From NCBI GenBank assembly GCA_963966185.1, contig CAWZYM010000409.1:451001-515000 (forward strand): DNA of 64,000 nucleotides. Direction: 5' to 3'. This document shows positions 20,905 to 32,416 of this stretch, piece by piece. Source of the DNA: Rhabditoides inermis (taxonomy: Eukaryota > Nematoda > Chromadorea > Rhabditida > Rhabditidae). Below the pieces are notes generated by a model. That model was given only the letters and a program-made list of their open reading frames with translations. It was not told the origin of the DNA and did not search any database. Position 1 is the stretch's first letter. Every line of letters begins with the position of its first letter. The position numbers and the translations under genes are program-made.

Positions 20905-23900
20905 TGATAGGCTTTGACCGCCGAGGTGCGCCCTCCATGTGCATACGATAGAGTAAAATATCAGAGAGTAGGAGAAAACGCATATCAGTATCAGTGATCA
21001 ATATATTATTATAATTACTGTTCTACTGATCGGCTTTGACCGCGGAGGCGCGCGAAGCGTGCCGGAGCGCCCTCTATGTGCTTACGAGAGAGTAAGTTAT
21101 CAGAGAGTAGGAGAAATTGCATATCAGTATCAGTGATCATCATATTATTATAATTACTGATCTACTGATCGGCTTTGACCGCAGAGGCGCGCGAAGCGTG
21201 CCGGAGCGCCCTCTATGTGCTTACGAGAGAGTAAATTATTAGAGAGTAGGAGAAAATGCATATCAGATTCAGTGATCCATAAATTATTATAATTACTGAT
21301 CTACTGATCGGCTTTGACCGCGGAGGCGCGCGAAGCGTGCCGGAGCGCCCTCTATGTGCTTACGAGAGAGTAAATTATCAGAGAGTAGGAGAAAATGCAT
21401 ATCAGTATCAGTGATCAGTATTATATCATAATTACTGATCTACTGATCAGCTTTGACCGCGAAGGCGCGCAGAGCGTGCCCGGAGCGCCGTCCATGTGCA
21501 TACGAGAGAGTAAATTATCAGAGAGTAGGAGAAATTAATATATTATTATAGTTACTGATCTACTGATCAGCTTTGACCGCGGAGGGGCGCGAAGCGTGCC
21601 GGAGCGCCCTCTAGAGCAAAGGAGAGAGAGAGAGAGAGAGAAGCGGAGAAACGGAAAGTGTAGTTTAGTTTTGACATAGTTCTCACTCATATACCGATAG
21701 TCTTCGGCTGCATCTCGGAGCGCCCTCCATGTGCATACGAGAGAGTAAAATATCAGAGAGTAGGAGAAAATGCATATCAGTAACAGTGATCTATGTATTA
21801 TTATAATTACTGATCTACTGATCAGCTCTGACCGCGGAGGCGCGCGAAGCGTGCCGGAACGCTTTCTATGTGCATACGAGAGAGTTAAAGATCAGAGAGT
21901 AGGAGAAAATGCATATCAGTAGCAGTGATCTATGTATTATTATAATTACTGATCTACTGATCAGCTCTGACCGCGGAGGCGCGCGCAGCGTGCCGGAACG
22001 CTTTCTATGTGCATACGAGAAAGTGAACGATCAGAGAGTCGGAGAAAATTCATATCAGTAGCAGTGATCAATATATTCTTATTATTACTGATATACTGAT
22101 AGAATTTGACCGCGGAGGCGCGCGAAGCGTGCCGGAACGCTTTCTATGTGCATACGAGAAAATGAACGATCAGAGAGTCGGAGAGAATGCATATCAGTAA
22201 CAGTGATTAATATATTCTTATTTTTACTGATCTACTGATATACTTTGACCGCGGAGGCGCGCGAAGCGTGCCGGAGCGCCCTCTATGTGCACACGAGAGA
22301 TTGAAAGATCAGAGAAAAGGAGATAATGCATATCAGTATCAGTGATCAATATATTATTATAATTACTGAATATATTATTATAATTACTGATCTACTGATC
22401 GGCTTTGACCGCGGAGGCGCGCGAAGCGTGCCGTAGCGCCTTCTATGTGCATACGAAAGAGTAAAAAAATCAGAGAGTCGGATAAAATGCCTATCAGTAT
22501 CAGTGATCAAGATATTGTTATAATTAATGATCTACTGATAGGGTTTGACCGCGGAGGCGCGCGAAGCGTGCCGGAGCGCTTTCTATGTGCATACGAGAGA
22601 GTGAAATATCAGAGAGTCTGAGAGAATGCATATCAGTAACAGTGATCAATATATTCTTATTATTACTGATCTACTGATAGACTTTGACCGCGGAGGTGCA
22701 CGAAGCGTGCCGGAGCGCCTCCTATGTGCATCCGAGAGAGTGAAATATCAGAGAGTCGGAGAGAATGCATATCAGTAACAGTGATCAATATATTCTTATT
22801 ATTACTGATCTACTGATAGACTTTGACCGCGGAGGCGCGCGAAGCGTGCTGGAGCGCCCTCCATGTGCATACGAGAGAGTGAAATATCAGAGAGTCGGAG
22901 ATATAAAAAAAAAGACTTTGACCGCGGAGGCGCATATTCTTGTTATTACTGATCTACTGATATACTTTGACCGCGAAGGCGCGCGAAGCGTGCCGGAACG
23001 CTTTCTATGTGCATACGAGAGAGTGAACGATCAGAGAGTCGGAAAGAATGCATATCAGTAGCAGTGATCAAGATATTCTTATTTTTACTGATCTACTGAT
23101 ATACTTTGACCGCGGAGGCGCGCGAAGCGTGCCGGAGCGCCCTCTATGTGCACACGAGAGATTGACAGATCAGAGAAAAGGAGATAATGCATATCAGTAA
23201 CAGTGATCAATATATTCTTATTATTACTGATCTACTGATAGAATTTGACCGCGGAGGCGCGCGAAGCGTGCCGGAGCGCCCTCCATGTGCATACGAGAGA
23301 GTGAAATGTCAGAGAGTCGGAGAGAATGCATATCAGTAACAGTGATCAATGTATTCTTATTATTACTGATCTACTGATAGAATTTGACCGCGGAGGCGCG
23401 CGAAGCGTGCCGGAGCGCCTCCTATGTGCATCCGAGAGAGTGAAATATCAGAGAGTCGGAGAGAATGCATATCAGTAACAGTGATCAATATATTCTTATT
23501 ATTACTGATCTACTGATAGAATTTGACCGCGGAGGCGCGCGAAGCGTGCCGGAGCGCCCTCCATGTGCATACGAGAGAGTGAAATGTCAGAGAGTCGGAG
23601 AGAATGCATATCAGTAACAGTGATCAATGTATTATTATTATAATTACTGATCAACTGATCGGCTTTGACCGCGGAGGCGCGCGGAGCGCTTTCTCTGTGC
23701 ATACAAGAAAGTGAACGAGAGTAAAATATCAGAGAGTCGGAGAAAATGAAAATCAGTAACAGTGATCAATATATTCTTAGTGTTACTGATCTACTGATAT
23801 ACTTTTGATCGCGGAGGCGCGCGAAGCGTGCCGGAGCGCCCTCTAAGTGCATACAAGAGAGTAAAAGATAATAGAGTAGGAGAGAATGCATATCAGTATC

Positions 23901-24115
23901 AGTGATTAATATATTATTATAATTACTGATCTACTGATCGACTTTGACCGCGGAGGGTCCCGGAGCGCTTTCTATGTGCATACAAGAAAGTGAAAGATCA
24001 GAGAGTAGGAGAAAATGCATATCAGTAGCAGTGATCAATATATTCCTATTATTACTGATCTACTGATAGGCTTTGACCGCGAAGGCGTGCCGGAGCGCCT
24101 TCTATGAGTATAGTA
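20905..24115 (+). repeat. 139-bp satellite array, mixed subtypes
   Basis: More than 20 monomers, more divergent from each other than those in E3, mostly with the GAA loop. One has a GCA loop (about 21985). Some are shortened, such as about 22905 ('agatataaaaaaaaagac') and 23955 ('gagggtcccggagcg'). A local duplication of 'aatatattattataattactg' occurs near 22355. The (AG)n cassette at 21613-21725 interrupts the array. Confidence 0.9.
21613..21725. repeat. Second copy of the (AG)n cassette
   Basis: A short (AG)n followed by 'gcggagaaacggaaagtgta' and 'ccgatagtcttcggctgca', as at 573-780. The AG tract is much shorter here. Both copies replace the same part of a satellite monomer. Confidence 0.75.
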
Positions 24116-24380
24116 AATATATTATTTGTACAAAAGCAGTAACTATCAACCAGATACTGATAGACTGTGACACTTTTCTAAATAATTAAAATTACTGAAA
24201 ATTAAAAAAAATAAGACAATGAATAAAGATCAGTCATCTACTGGAAGACTAACAACAGCACTTCTAGCACAGCTCCTATTAGCACTTCCAGAGCACATAT
24301 CAAGTCAATCTATATATCAATCGATAGATAATTTTCTCCTCTATTTTATACCTATATTTCTAGCGCGCAAAGCGCGCTAG

Positions 24381-27300
24381 TCGCAGCGCCGCTGCGCCTG
24401 TATGTGCAAAATGCTCTATGGTTTCCGTCCGTCCGTACGTCCATCGCTCTACCGCGACAGCCACTACTCCTATCTAGCCAAACGTGACATCGATCCAATG
24501 GTCTCGGTCCCGAGATGCAGGATTCCAATTTTCAGATCTTTATCTCTCTTATCCGCGGAGCTATAAGCTAAAGAAAGTCCGACGAAATAGCGCGTAATCC
24601 GAGAGAGTCAGACACAAAAGAGGCGAAATAGTGTGTAAGGCGAGGAGACGGGTCACTGACGAATCGGCTGCGGCGAGTAGATCTTACAAGAACGACCACT
24701 GCGGATCGCAGACTTCTGCTATCAAGAAACGGTTTCGACGTCCCTCCTCTACACTCCCTTACCTACAAATCTGCCCGTAATCTTTTTATAACTCCTCCTG
24801 GTTTCCTTTCACGAAGTGATTTAGTCGAGGCGAGGCGACACCAAACAGTTGTCGCGGGCTGTTCAAGAAAAATGGGCAATCGTGTAAGGTCTCCCTTTAC
24901 TACAACATGCATATAGGTGGCCGCTACACTTCTACCAAAATTTGCATCTTTTTGTGACCTCTGACGCCCGCTATCAATTAAATTCCTCTAATCGACGCCA
25001 CTTTATTGCCCCGCGACGAGAGAGTGTGGCGAGGTGAGAGTGCGCCAGCTGCCAGTCTGTCTGCTGTTAGAGAAAGAAACAGTAAATTGTGCAAATGAGC
25101 GAGAACAGCACCATGCACTACGAAACAGCTCACCACACTCCACAAACCGTGCAAATTCTATATTCTGAGCAAATACAATACAAATATAACTGTATGCACT
25201 AACGACATTCTACATTCAATCAGGAAGTGAGGCGAGGCGAAATACTATGTTACCTTCTTTTCTCATCCCTCTCCTTTTCTCATCCCTCTTTTTTCGTCTC
25301 TCTCTCTCTCTCTCACTCTCTTTATCTCTCTCTCTCTTTCGTCTTTCTCTTTCTCTCTCTCGATTTTATAATATAAGACCAGTGATAACTATAAATTATA
25401 TTTGTATCACTAAAAAATAAAAATTGTCAACCACTGATAGGCTTTCACCGCGGAGTGTGCCGGAGCGCCCTCTATGTGCATACGAGAGAGTGAAAGATCA
25501 GAGTGTAGGAAAGAATGCATATCAGTATCAGTGTTCAATATACTATTATAATTACTGATCTACTGATCGGCTTTGACCGCGGAGGCGCGCGAAGCGTGCC
25601 GGAGCGCTTTCTATGTGCATACGAGTAAATGAACGATCAGAGAGTCGGAGAAAATTCATATCAGTATCAGTGATCTATATATTCTTATTTTTACTGATGT
25701 ACTGATATACTTTGACCGCGAAGGCGCGCGAAGCGTGCCGGAACGCTTTCTATGTGCATACGAGAAAATGAACGATCAGAGAGTCGGAGAGAATGCATAT
25801 CAGTAACAGTGATTAATATATTCTTATTTTTACTGATCTACTGATATACTTTGACCGCGGAGGCGCGCGAAGCGTGCCGGAGCGCCCTCTATGTGCACAC
25901 GAGAGATTGAAAGATCAGAGAAAAGGAGATAATGCATATCAGTATCAGTGATCAATATATTATTCTAATTACTGAATATATTATTATAATTACTGATCTA
26001 CTGATCGGCTTTGACCGCGGAGGCGCGCGAAGCGTGCCGTAGCGCCTTCTATGTGCATACGAAAGAGTAAAAAAATCAGAGAGTCGGATAAAATGCCTAT
26101 CAGTATCAGTGATCAAGATATTGTTATAATTAATGATCTACTGATAGGGTTTGACCGCGGAGGCGCGCGAAGCGTGCCGGAGCGCTTTCTATGTGCATAC
26201 GAGAGAGTGAAATATCAGAGAGTCTGAGAGAATGCATATCAGTAACAGTGATCAATATATTCTTATTATTACTGATCTACTGATAGACTTTGACCGCGGA
26301 GGTGCGCGAAGCGTGCCGGAGCGCCTCCTATGTGCATCCGAGAGAGTGAAATATCAGAGAGTCGGAGAGAATGCATATCAGTAACAGTGATCAATATATT
26401 CTTATTATTACTGATCTACTGATAAACTTTGACCGCGGAGGCGCGCGAAGCGTGCTGGAGCGCCCTCCATGTGCATACGAGAGAGTGAAATATCAGAGAG
26501 TCGGAGATATAAAAAAAAGACTTTGACCGCGGAGGCGCATATTCTTGTTATTACTGATCTACTGATATACTTTGACCGCGAAGGCGCGCGAAGCGTGCCG
26601 GAACGCTTTCTATGTGCATACGAGAGAGTGAACGATCAGAGAGTCGGAAAGAATGCATATCAGTAGCAGTGATCAAGATATTCTTATTTTTACTGATCTA
26701 CTGATATACTTTGACCGCGGAGGCGCGCGAAGCGTGCCGGAGCGCCCTCTATGTGCACACGAGAGATTGACAGATCAGAGAAAAGGAGATAATGCATATC
26801 AGTAACAGTGATCAATATATTCTTATTAATACTGATCTACTGATAGAATTTGACCGCGGAGGCGCGCGAAGCGTGCCGGAGCGCCCTCCATGTGCATACG
26901 AGAGAGTGAAATGTCAGAGAGTCGGAGAGAATGCATATCAGTAACAGTGATCAATGTATTCTTATTATTACTGATCTACTGATAGAATTTGACCGCGGAG
27001 GCGCGCGAAGCGTGCCGGAGCGCCTCCTATGTGCATCCGAGAGAGTGAAATATCAGAGAGTCGGAGAGAATGCATATCAGTAACAGTGATCAATATATTC
27101 TTATTATTACTGATCTACTGATAGAATTTGACCGCGGAGGCGCGCGAAGCGTGCCGGAGCGCCCTCCATGTGCATACGAGAGAGTGAAATGTCAGAGAGT
27201 CGGAGAGAATGCATATCAGTAACAGTGATCAATGTATTATTATTATAATTACTGATCAACTGATCGGCTTTGACCGCGGAGGCGCGCGGAGCGCTTTCTC

Positions 27301-27984
27301 TGTGCATACAAGAAAGTGAACGAGAGTAAAATATCAGAGAGTCGGAGAAAATGAAAATCAGTAACAGTGATCAATATATTCTTAGTGTTACTGATCTACT
27401 GATATACTTTTGATCGCGGAGGCGCGCGAAGCGTGCCGGAGCGCCCTCTAAGTGCATACAAGAGAGTAAAAGATAATAGAGTAGGAGAGAATGCATATCA
27501 GTATCAGTGATTAATATATTATTATAATTACTGATCTACTGATCGACTTTGACCGCGGAGGGTCCCGGAGCGCTTTCTATGTGCATACAAGAAAGTGAAA
27601 GATCAGAGAGTAGGAGAAAATGCATATCAGTAGCAGTGATCAATATATTCCTATTATTACTGATCTACTGATAGGCTTTGACCGCGAAGGCGTGCCGGAG
27701 CGCCTTCTATGAGTATAGTAAATATATTATTTGTACAAAAGCAGTAACTATCAACCAGATACTGATAGACTGTGACACTTTTCTAAATAATTAAAATTAC
27801 TGAAAATTAAAAAAATAAGACAATGAATAAAGATCAGTCATCTACTGGAAGACTAACAACAGCACTTCTAGCACAGCTCCTATTAGCACTTCCAGAGCAC
27901 ATATCAAGTCAATCTATATATCAATCGATAGATAATTTTCTCCTCTATTTTATACCTATATTTCTAGCGCGCAAAGCGCGCTAG
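24381..27984 (+). mobile_element. Family 1 unit E5
   Basis: Begins TCGCAGCGCCGCTGCGCC at 24381 and ends with the AAA-loop hairpin at 27964-27984. It contains the head to about 25290, CT-rich DNA at 25297-25365, a satellite array (about 25440-27715) and the 3' block. From about 25720 to its end it is a near copy of 22120-24380 (offset about 3604). It is the last family 1 unit before the family 2 block. Confidence 0.66.
25440..27715 (+). repeat. 139-bp satellite array
   Basis: About 16 monomers. From about 25720 they match the E4 array one for one, including the shortened monomers, which marks a block duplication instead of monomer-by-monomer growth. Confidence 0.92.
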
Positions 27985-28146
27985 TCTGCCCCTGCCGGCC
28001 CCCCTAAATTTGCTATGGCGTGTGTCTGTTTGTTTGTTCGTTTGTTTGTCCAGATGTCTCCAGCTCTATGGCGTGGACCTAGAAACTTCTCCTTATAGGG
28101 TTAGAGTTAGTATAGGCCTGGGACGGTCGCGTTTACCTGGCACCTC

Positions 28147-28168
28147 ATTTGCATATCTCCTTATATGG
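28147..28168 (+). promoter_or_regulatory. POU octamer plus CArG box
   Basis: ATTTGCAT (28147-28154), 4 nt, then CCTTATATGG (28159-28168), a perfect CC(A/T)6GG. The same pair occurs in most family 2 units: 33058/33070, 34503/34515, 36705/36717, 37685/37696 and 39145/39157, with imperfect CArG boxes at 35455/35467 and 35786/35798. Binding by POU and SRF-type factors is inferred from motif match only. Confidence 0.55.
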
Positions 28169-28504
28169 GTTCACTAAGAACTCTGGACTTAGAATCTCAA
28201 ATTTGTGACATTTCTATATGAACTTTGTCAGTTTTAGACCTAGACACTTGATACTTGATACAAGTAACAAGTAAACAAAGTCAAAATGTTTGGTAAACAA
28301 CAACAGTAAACAAGTAAACAAATAAGTAAACAACTCCAAATCTCTTTTACAAAGTATCTAACGTGTACTAGACCAAGTACTCAGTTCATATTTATTGTTT
28401 ACAAGTCATGTAAACAAGTAAACTAATCTGTAAACAACTCAGAAATGTATTTTAAAAGTATCTAACGTGTAGTACACCAATTACTAAGTTCGATTTTGTT
28501 GTCT

Positions 28505-28523
28505 CTCGCGTGTACTACGCAGA
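28505..28523 (+). other. Hairpin at PLE 5' end
   Basis: CTCTCGCG and CGCAGAGAG flank the 7-nt loop TGTACTA. The stem is 8 bp with one bulged A, at the extreme 5' end of the element. Confidence 0.5.
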
Positions 28524-28783
28524 GAGGCGCGTCTTGTCTCTTTCCAGCTTTCACTCTTACTTATATTATCTTTGTCTCTTACTATTTAATTCATTCCGTT
28601 ACATTTACTTCTTCTAACTGTTTCACATTTTATTCTATACGTTATACTTTCCTGCCCTGCCTTTTATAGGCACGTCTGACCTTTTTTGTCGTATAAAACA
28701 ATATTGTATATGTATTCTACTACCAGTTATTCTGTCAGTATTACTTCATTTTCTCTCTCACCGTTTACGGCGAGACTTGCACC

Positions 28784-28951
28784 GTGCCGACTCCGTTCTC
28801 CCTAAGTGCACCTGGGAGAACGCGGCATGCCTTCCTAAGTGCACCTGGAAGGATTGTGCGGAGCTGCTCACCGTGACCGGCCGGGTACCCTGGCCAGTCG
28901 CACAGAGCAGCTCACCCCACTCTAGTCTCATAAATGCACCTTGAGACAGTG
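28784..28951 (+). ncRNA. Structured 5' RNA with three same-loop hairpins
   Basis: Three hairpins present essentially the same 11-nt loop TAAGTGCACCT: GTTCTCCC / GGGAGAAC (loop 28803-28813, extended by GTGCCG 28784-28789 with CGGCAT 28823-28828); CCTTCC / GGAAGG (loop 28836-28846); and GTCTCA / TGAGAC (loop 28931-28941, one base different, extended by CACT / AGTG). Between the second and third lies a larger stem, GAGCTGCTC (28861-28869) with GAGCAGCTC (28905-28913), enclosing GAC-GGCC / GGCC-GTC. The stems differ in sequence but the loop does not, so the loop is probably the recognised part. Its role in the retroelement RNA is unknown. Confidence 0.7.
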
Positions 28952-29269
28952 AGTGGGTTTACTTATTCTTCATTTTATCTTTCTTTCTCTCTACGAGAAA
29001 GTTAGTTTTTCATTCATATTTTTCTTTCATTCATTTCATTACATTTTACCCGCAATATTAGAATCTTTCTTATTTCCTTCCCATATCTGTACTTTTTTGG
29101 ATCTATTAGTGTTTGGTAGCAGGAGTCACACATCTAGACACATTTCTTTCTTTCTTTTATTCTATTTGTTTTACTCTCTGGAGGGCTCATGTGGTCCGGG
29201 CCCATGACATGTTATTCTTATTTCACTACTGAGGTTGTCATGCAGCCACCTTCGATTGCGCTTTGATGA

Positions 29270-32200
29270 TTCGGGAAACAGAGATATCCGAGTTGTCATC
29301 TAGGCCTGTCGTCGTACATAGGCGCCTATTTAGGCATCCCGCCTCAAGGGTCTCTGAAACCTTTCACTCCTGCCAAATCCCAATCAAACACACAAACCAA
29401 GCATTTAATCACCAAATTCTCTACTACCAGTGACTCCATACTAGTAAAACGTCAAAAGAAAAACGTTCTGCTAGTATCTAATTCTACAACTCATACTAGT
29501 GTACACTGTCCAAACACTAAATGTCTTATCTGTCCTCAGGTTGATCATTCTAACAAAATATATTGCTACGCTACTAACTGCCATGTTACAACTTTGAAAA
29601 CTCCGAACTGTGACTGTAATACTGCTAATGTTATCTACTGTATTACTTGCGATCTATGTGGTGTTCAATATGTTGGCCTGTCCTCTCGCAAGTTTTTGCA
29701 ACGTATGCGTGAACATAAGAGTGCTATCAACAATAAGTATTCTAACACTCCTCTTTATAAACATTTTGCTCAAAATGGCCACTCTTGGTCGTTTGCCAAA
29801 CTCTCTATTTTGGAGGTAGTGGATGTGAATAGTGACAAACGTATGAATAATGTTAAATTGGAAGAGCGTGAAGAATTCTGGATTCGAACACTTGTTACAG
29901 CATATCCTGTGGGTCTGAATGACTCTATCAGAGGATATGAAACCATCACTCGCTCTCATATTCGTCCTTTTGATAAGGTATCTCATCCTTACTTCAATTT
30001 CCGCCCGAAGACTCGCCGGCGTCCCAACAAAAGGAGGGGCTCTGGTAAAGGTGGAACGCCAGATACGTCTTCCCTTGTGCAAGCAGCTAATGCTCGCAAT
30101 TGGTATGAGAGTTACCGTAACGTCCTATGTATGTCTAATAAATCTAAAAATAAACTGATGTCATATCTTCTCGATAATCGTTCTCTTCAAAACTTGCTAA
30201 AACTCGAAATTTTATTGTCTGTTTACTATTGGTCTATTGACCACACTCCTAACAAAACTAAAGACTTGTTCAAAAACACGATTTTCTTGAAAATTCCTTA
30301 TTTGTTCACAAATATGGAAAGCCTCGGTCTCTTTTCCTTGTTCAATACTCGTGAAGTGTTGTGTATTCTTAATTCCTTTAATCGCAAGGACCAGCAGAAG
30401 ATTCGAGTGACACATCTGGCTACCGACCGTTTGAGTAAATATGTGGTGAATCATAGCCGTGTTATCAAAGAGTACAGAGGAGACCGACCAGTTTCTCTGG
30501 ACTCGATTCCTTGTTTCTGCAGCAATGCAGAATACGATTCTCACCGTGATCCCCACTATGGCCACGTTCTTACAGGCGACCTCTCTATCATCTCTAATCA
30601 CTCCCTTAGATCATTTATGAAAAAAGGCGCTAATATGAGAGTGTCCAATCTCAAACTCTCTGTATCCACTGTTGTCAACACTGTTCGAAATGCTATTTCT
30701 GACATGGTTAATCAGTACAAAAATCTTCTCTCTATCAGTGATCGTAATATTTCCATCGTCACTAACAAAATATTCGATTGCGTTAACGATAAACTTAAGT
30801 ATCGTGTTATGAGCAAAAAGTTCAATTCCGTTACAAATTTTAAATCTATTACTTCTGATCTACATAATTGTTTCACAGTTACCACTATAGATAAAGCTTC
30901 AAGTAATTTTGTAGTAATGTGCAAGCGACTTTACATCTCTTTCTGTGATGCTGAATTAGGCATAAGTTACGGTAGGGCTACTGGCAATGCCGTATATGTG
31001 CCGTTTACGGGTGACCCTTCTGTTCTAAACAGTTCACTCACATATTCTTCTATCTTTGACCCCGATAAGTCTGTGTTGCCTAATATTTATGGAGTCCCAA
31101 AGCTCCATAAAAATCCTGTAAAATGTCGTTTCATCACTGCGGCACGCGAATGTATCACTAAGGGTCTTTCCATGGAACTCCAAGTAGTGTACAAACATCT
31201 AGAAAAACACTTTCGTAACATTTGCCTTAAAGGTGCTGCCAGAAATGGCCACAAAATGTACTTTTCGATTACTAACAGTATGAAAGTGTCCGATTTCTTA
31301 CGCTCTGTCTCGAACACATCCCTTTCTCTATATTGTGCTGATTTTGCTAGTCTTTTTACTAATCTTCCGCATGATCTCATCTTGCAAAAGATGAAATTTC
31401 TTGTTGATATGTGTTTCAAGAATTGTGGAAAACCAAATATTCTCATTACATCTGCTAAATATTCTAAATATACTTCCGATCCTGTTATGCACATTGCAGA
31501 CAAGCGTGTAATGTCGGCAAGTGAAATTATAGCCAAAACTAAGGTTTTGGTTGAAAGCGCTTATGCACAGTACGGTAGTTTTATTTTCAAACAGGTGAAG
31601 GGCGTACCACAAGGTGGTAACGCTAGCCCTCTCCTTGCTTCTCTTACGCTCAGTGTTCTAGAATACGAATACAGTCTTCTTCACCCTCTTGTCTGTAAAA
31701 ATGAGAAATTCCAAGTTTTCCGTTATGTTGATGATGTACTCATTCTCTATGACAAGAAGTCTGATCTTGACACCTTTCTTAAAGCATATCTTCCTAGCAA
31801 CTTGCAACTGGAGCGCACTAATCGTACTGATTCCGAGGCACATTTTCTCGATATTACTTTACGTTTCGATACGCATTGGCAAGTAAGTCTGTACAATAAG
31901 ACTGATGATTATACATTCGACGTTCATCGCTTCACGCATTCCGAAAGCACTACTAGTCGCCAAATCTGTTTTGGTAATCTTAAATCAGAAGCTCTTCGCA
32001 TTGTCCGTTGCTGCACTGATCGCACTGTGCTTTTGGTTAAACTAGAAGAACTCTACATTACTTTCTGCCGTCTCGGTTTTAAAGCATCTACAGTTAAAGC
32101 CGTTCTTTTGAAATACTGTTTCCGTAAACGAGATATCAATAGATCACTTAACCTTTTCAATGTCCAAAATTACTCACCGAAAAAATATACAAATTCTAAT

Positions 32201-32416
32201 TCCGCAATTTTTTGTTTGTTTGTTTACAATCTTCACTCTAATTTTCTCATTATAGGTTTCTACTCTTTTTCCAGATTTTACTTTGTTCGCTACTTTCCTT
32301 TCGTCCGCTGTGGCCCTGCACTGATGAGCGTTCAGGCAGTAGGCCCACCACAGTGGATGTTCTTATTTCGATTCTATTATTTAGTCAGTAACTCTAGATA
32401 TAGTACGTTGATGTAG
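29270..32416 (+). CDS. Penelope-like polyprotein: GIY-YIG endonuclease plus reverse transcriptase
   Basis: The frame is open for 1048 codons from 29270, numbered from there. Residues 80-88 (CPNTKCLIC) and 114-116 (CDC) precede the GIY-YIG nuclease: VIY at 121-123, CDLC at 127-130, YVG at 134-136, RMREH near 145-149, acidic LEEREE near 197-202. A basic linker and the CFC motif (415-417) follow. RT motifs are IDKA (about 541), YGVPKLHK (607-614), ADFASLFTNLP with the first catalytic Asp at 691, PQGGNASP (780-787), YVDD (819-822) and FLDITLRF. It should nick DNA and prime reverse transcription at the target. No AUG lies between 29270 and the conserved region, and UGA UGA precedes it (29264-29269). 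The start is therefore unresolved: spliced exon, recoding, non-AUG start or decay. The catalytic residues appear intact. Confidence 0.85.
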   Translation, partial: FGKQRYPSCHLGLSSYIGAYLGIPPQGSLKPFTPAKSQSNTQTKHLITKFSTTSDSILVKRQKKNVLLVSNSTTHTSVHCPNTKCLICPQVDHSNKIYCYATNCHVTTLKTPNCDCNTANVIYCITCDLCGVQYVGLSSRKFLQRMREHKSAINNKYSNTPLYKHFAQNGHSWSFAKLSILEVVDVNSDKRMNNVKLEEREEFWIRTLVTAYPVGLNDSIRGYETITRSHIRPFDKVSHPYFNFRPKTRRRPNKRRGSGKGGTPDTSSLVQAANARNWYESYRNVLCMSNKSKNKLMSYLLDNRSLQNLLKLEILLSVYYWSIDHTPNKTKDLFKNTIFLKIPYLFTNMESLGLFSLFNTREVLCILNSFNRKDQQKIRVTHLATDRLSKYVVNHSRVIKEYRGDRPVSLDSIPCFCSNAEYDSHRDPHYGHVLTGDLSIISNHSLRSFMKKGANMRVSNLKLSVSTVVNTVRNAISDMVNQYKNLLSISDRNISIVTNKIFDCVNDKLKYRVMSKKFNSVTNFKSITSDLHNCFTVTTIDKASSNFVVMCKRLYISFCDAELGISYGRATGNAVYVPFTGDPSVLNSSLTYSSIFDPDKSVLPNIYGVPKLHKNPVKCRFITAARECITKGLSMELQVVYKHLEKHFRNICLKGAARNGHKMYFSITNSMKVSDFLRSVSNTSLSLYCADFASLFTNLPHDLILQKMKFLVDMCFKNCGKPNILITSAKYSKYTSDPVMHIADKRVMSASEIIAKTKVLVESAYAQYGSFIFKQVKGVPQGGNASPLLASLTLSVLEYEYSLLHPLVCKNEKFQVFRYVDDVLILYDKKSDLDTFLKAYLPSNLQLERTNRTDSEAHFLDITLRFDTHWQVSLYNKTDDYTFDVHRFTHSESTTSRQICFGNLKSEALRIVRCCTDRTVLLVKLEELYITFCRLGFKASTVKAVLLKYCFRKRDINRSLNLFNVQNYSPKKYTNSNSAIFCLFVYNLHSNFLIIGFYSFSRFYFVRYFPFVRCGPALMSVQAVGPPQWMFLFRFYYLVSNSRYSTLM

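Larger units (their letters stand above)
19934..24380 (+). mobile_element. Family 1 unit E4
   Basis: The head starts at 19934 (TT where TC is expected; 'ccctatggtttccgtccg' at about 19950) and runs to about 20830 with only a short CT tract. Satellite DNA fills about 20905-24115, and the 3' block ends in a variant hairpin at 24360-24380 whose loop is AAA (arms CTAGCGCGC / GCGCGCTAG). The same AAA variant ends E5 because the 3' portion is duplicated there. Confidence 0.63.

Noticed and set aside
28090..28115. Possible telomeric repeat ('agggttagagttag')
   Set aside because: A single degenerate occurrence with no tandem run.
28953..29207. 84-codon frame upstream of the retroelement polyprotein
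   Set aside because: Non-ATG start, low-complexity Phe/Ser-rich product from T-rich DNA, likely 5' UTR or intron.
29262..29285. Hammerhead-like TTGATGATTCGGGAAAC
   Set aside because: Core base C3 is T and there is no room for stem II.
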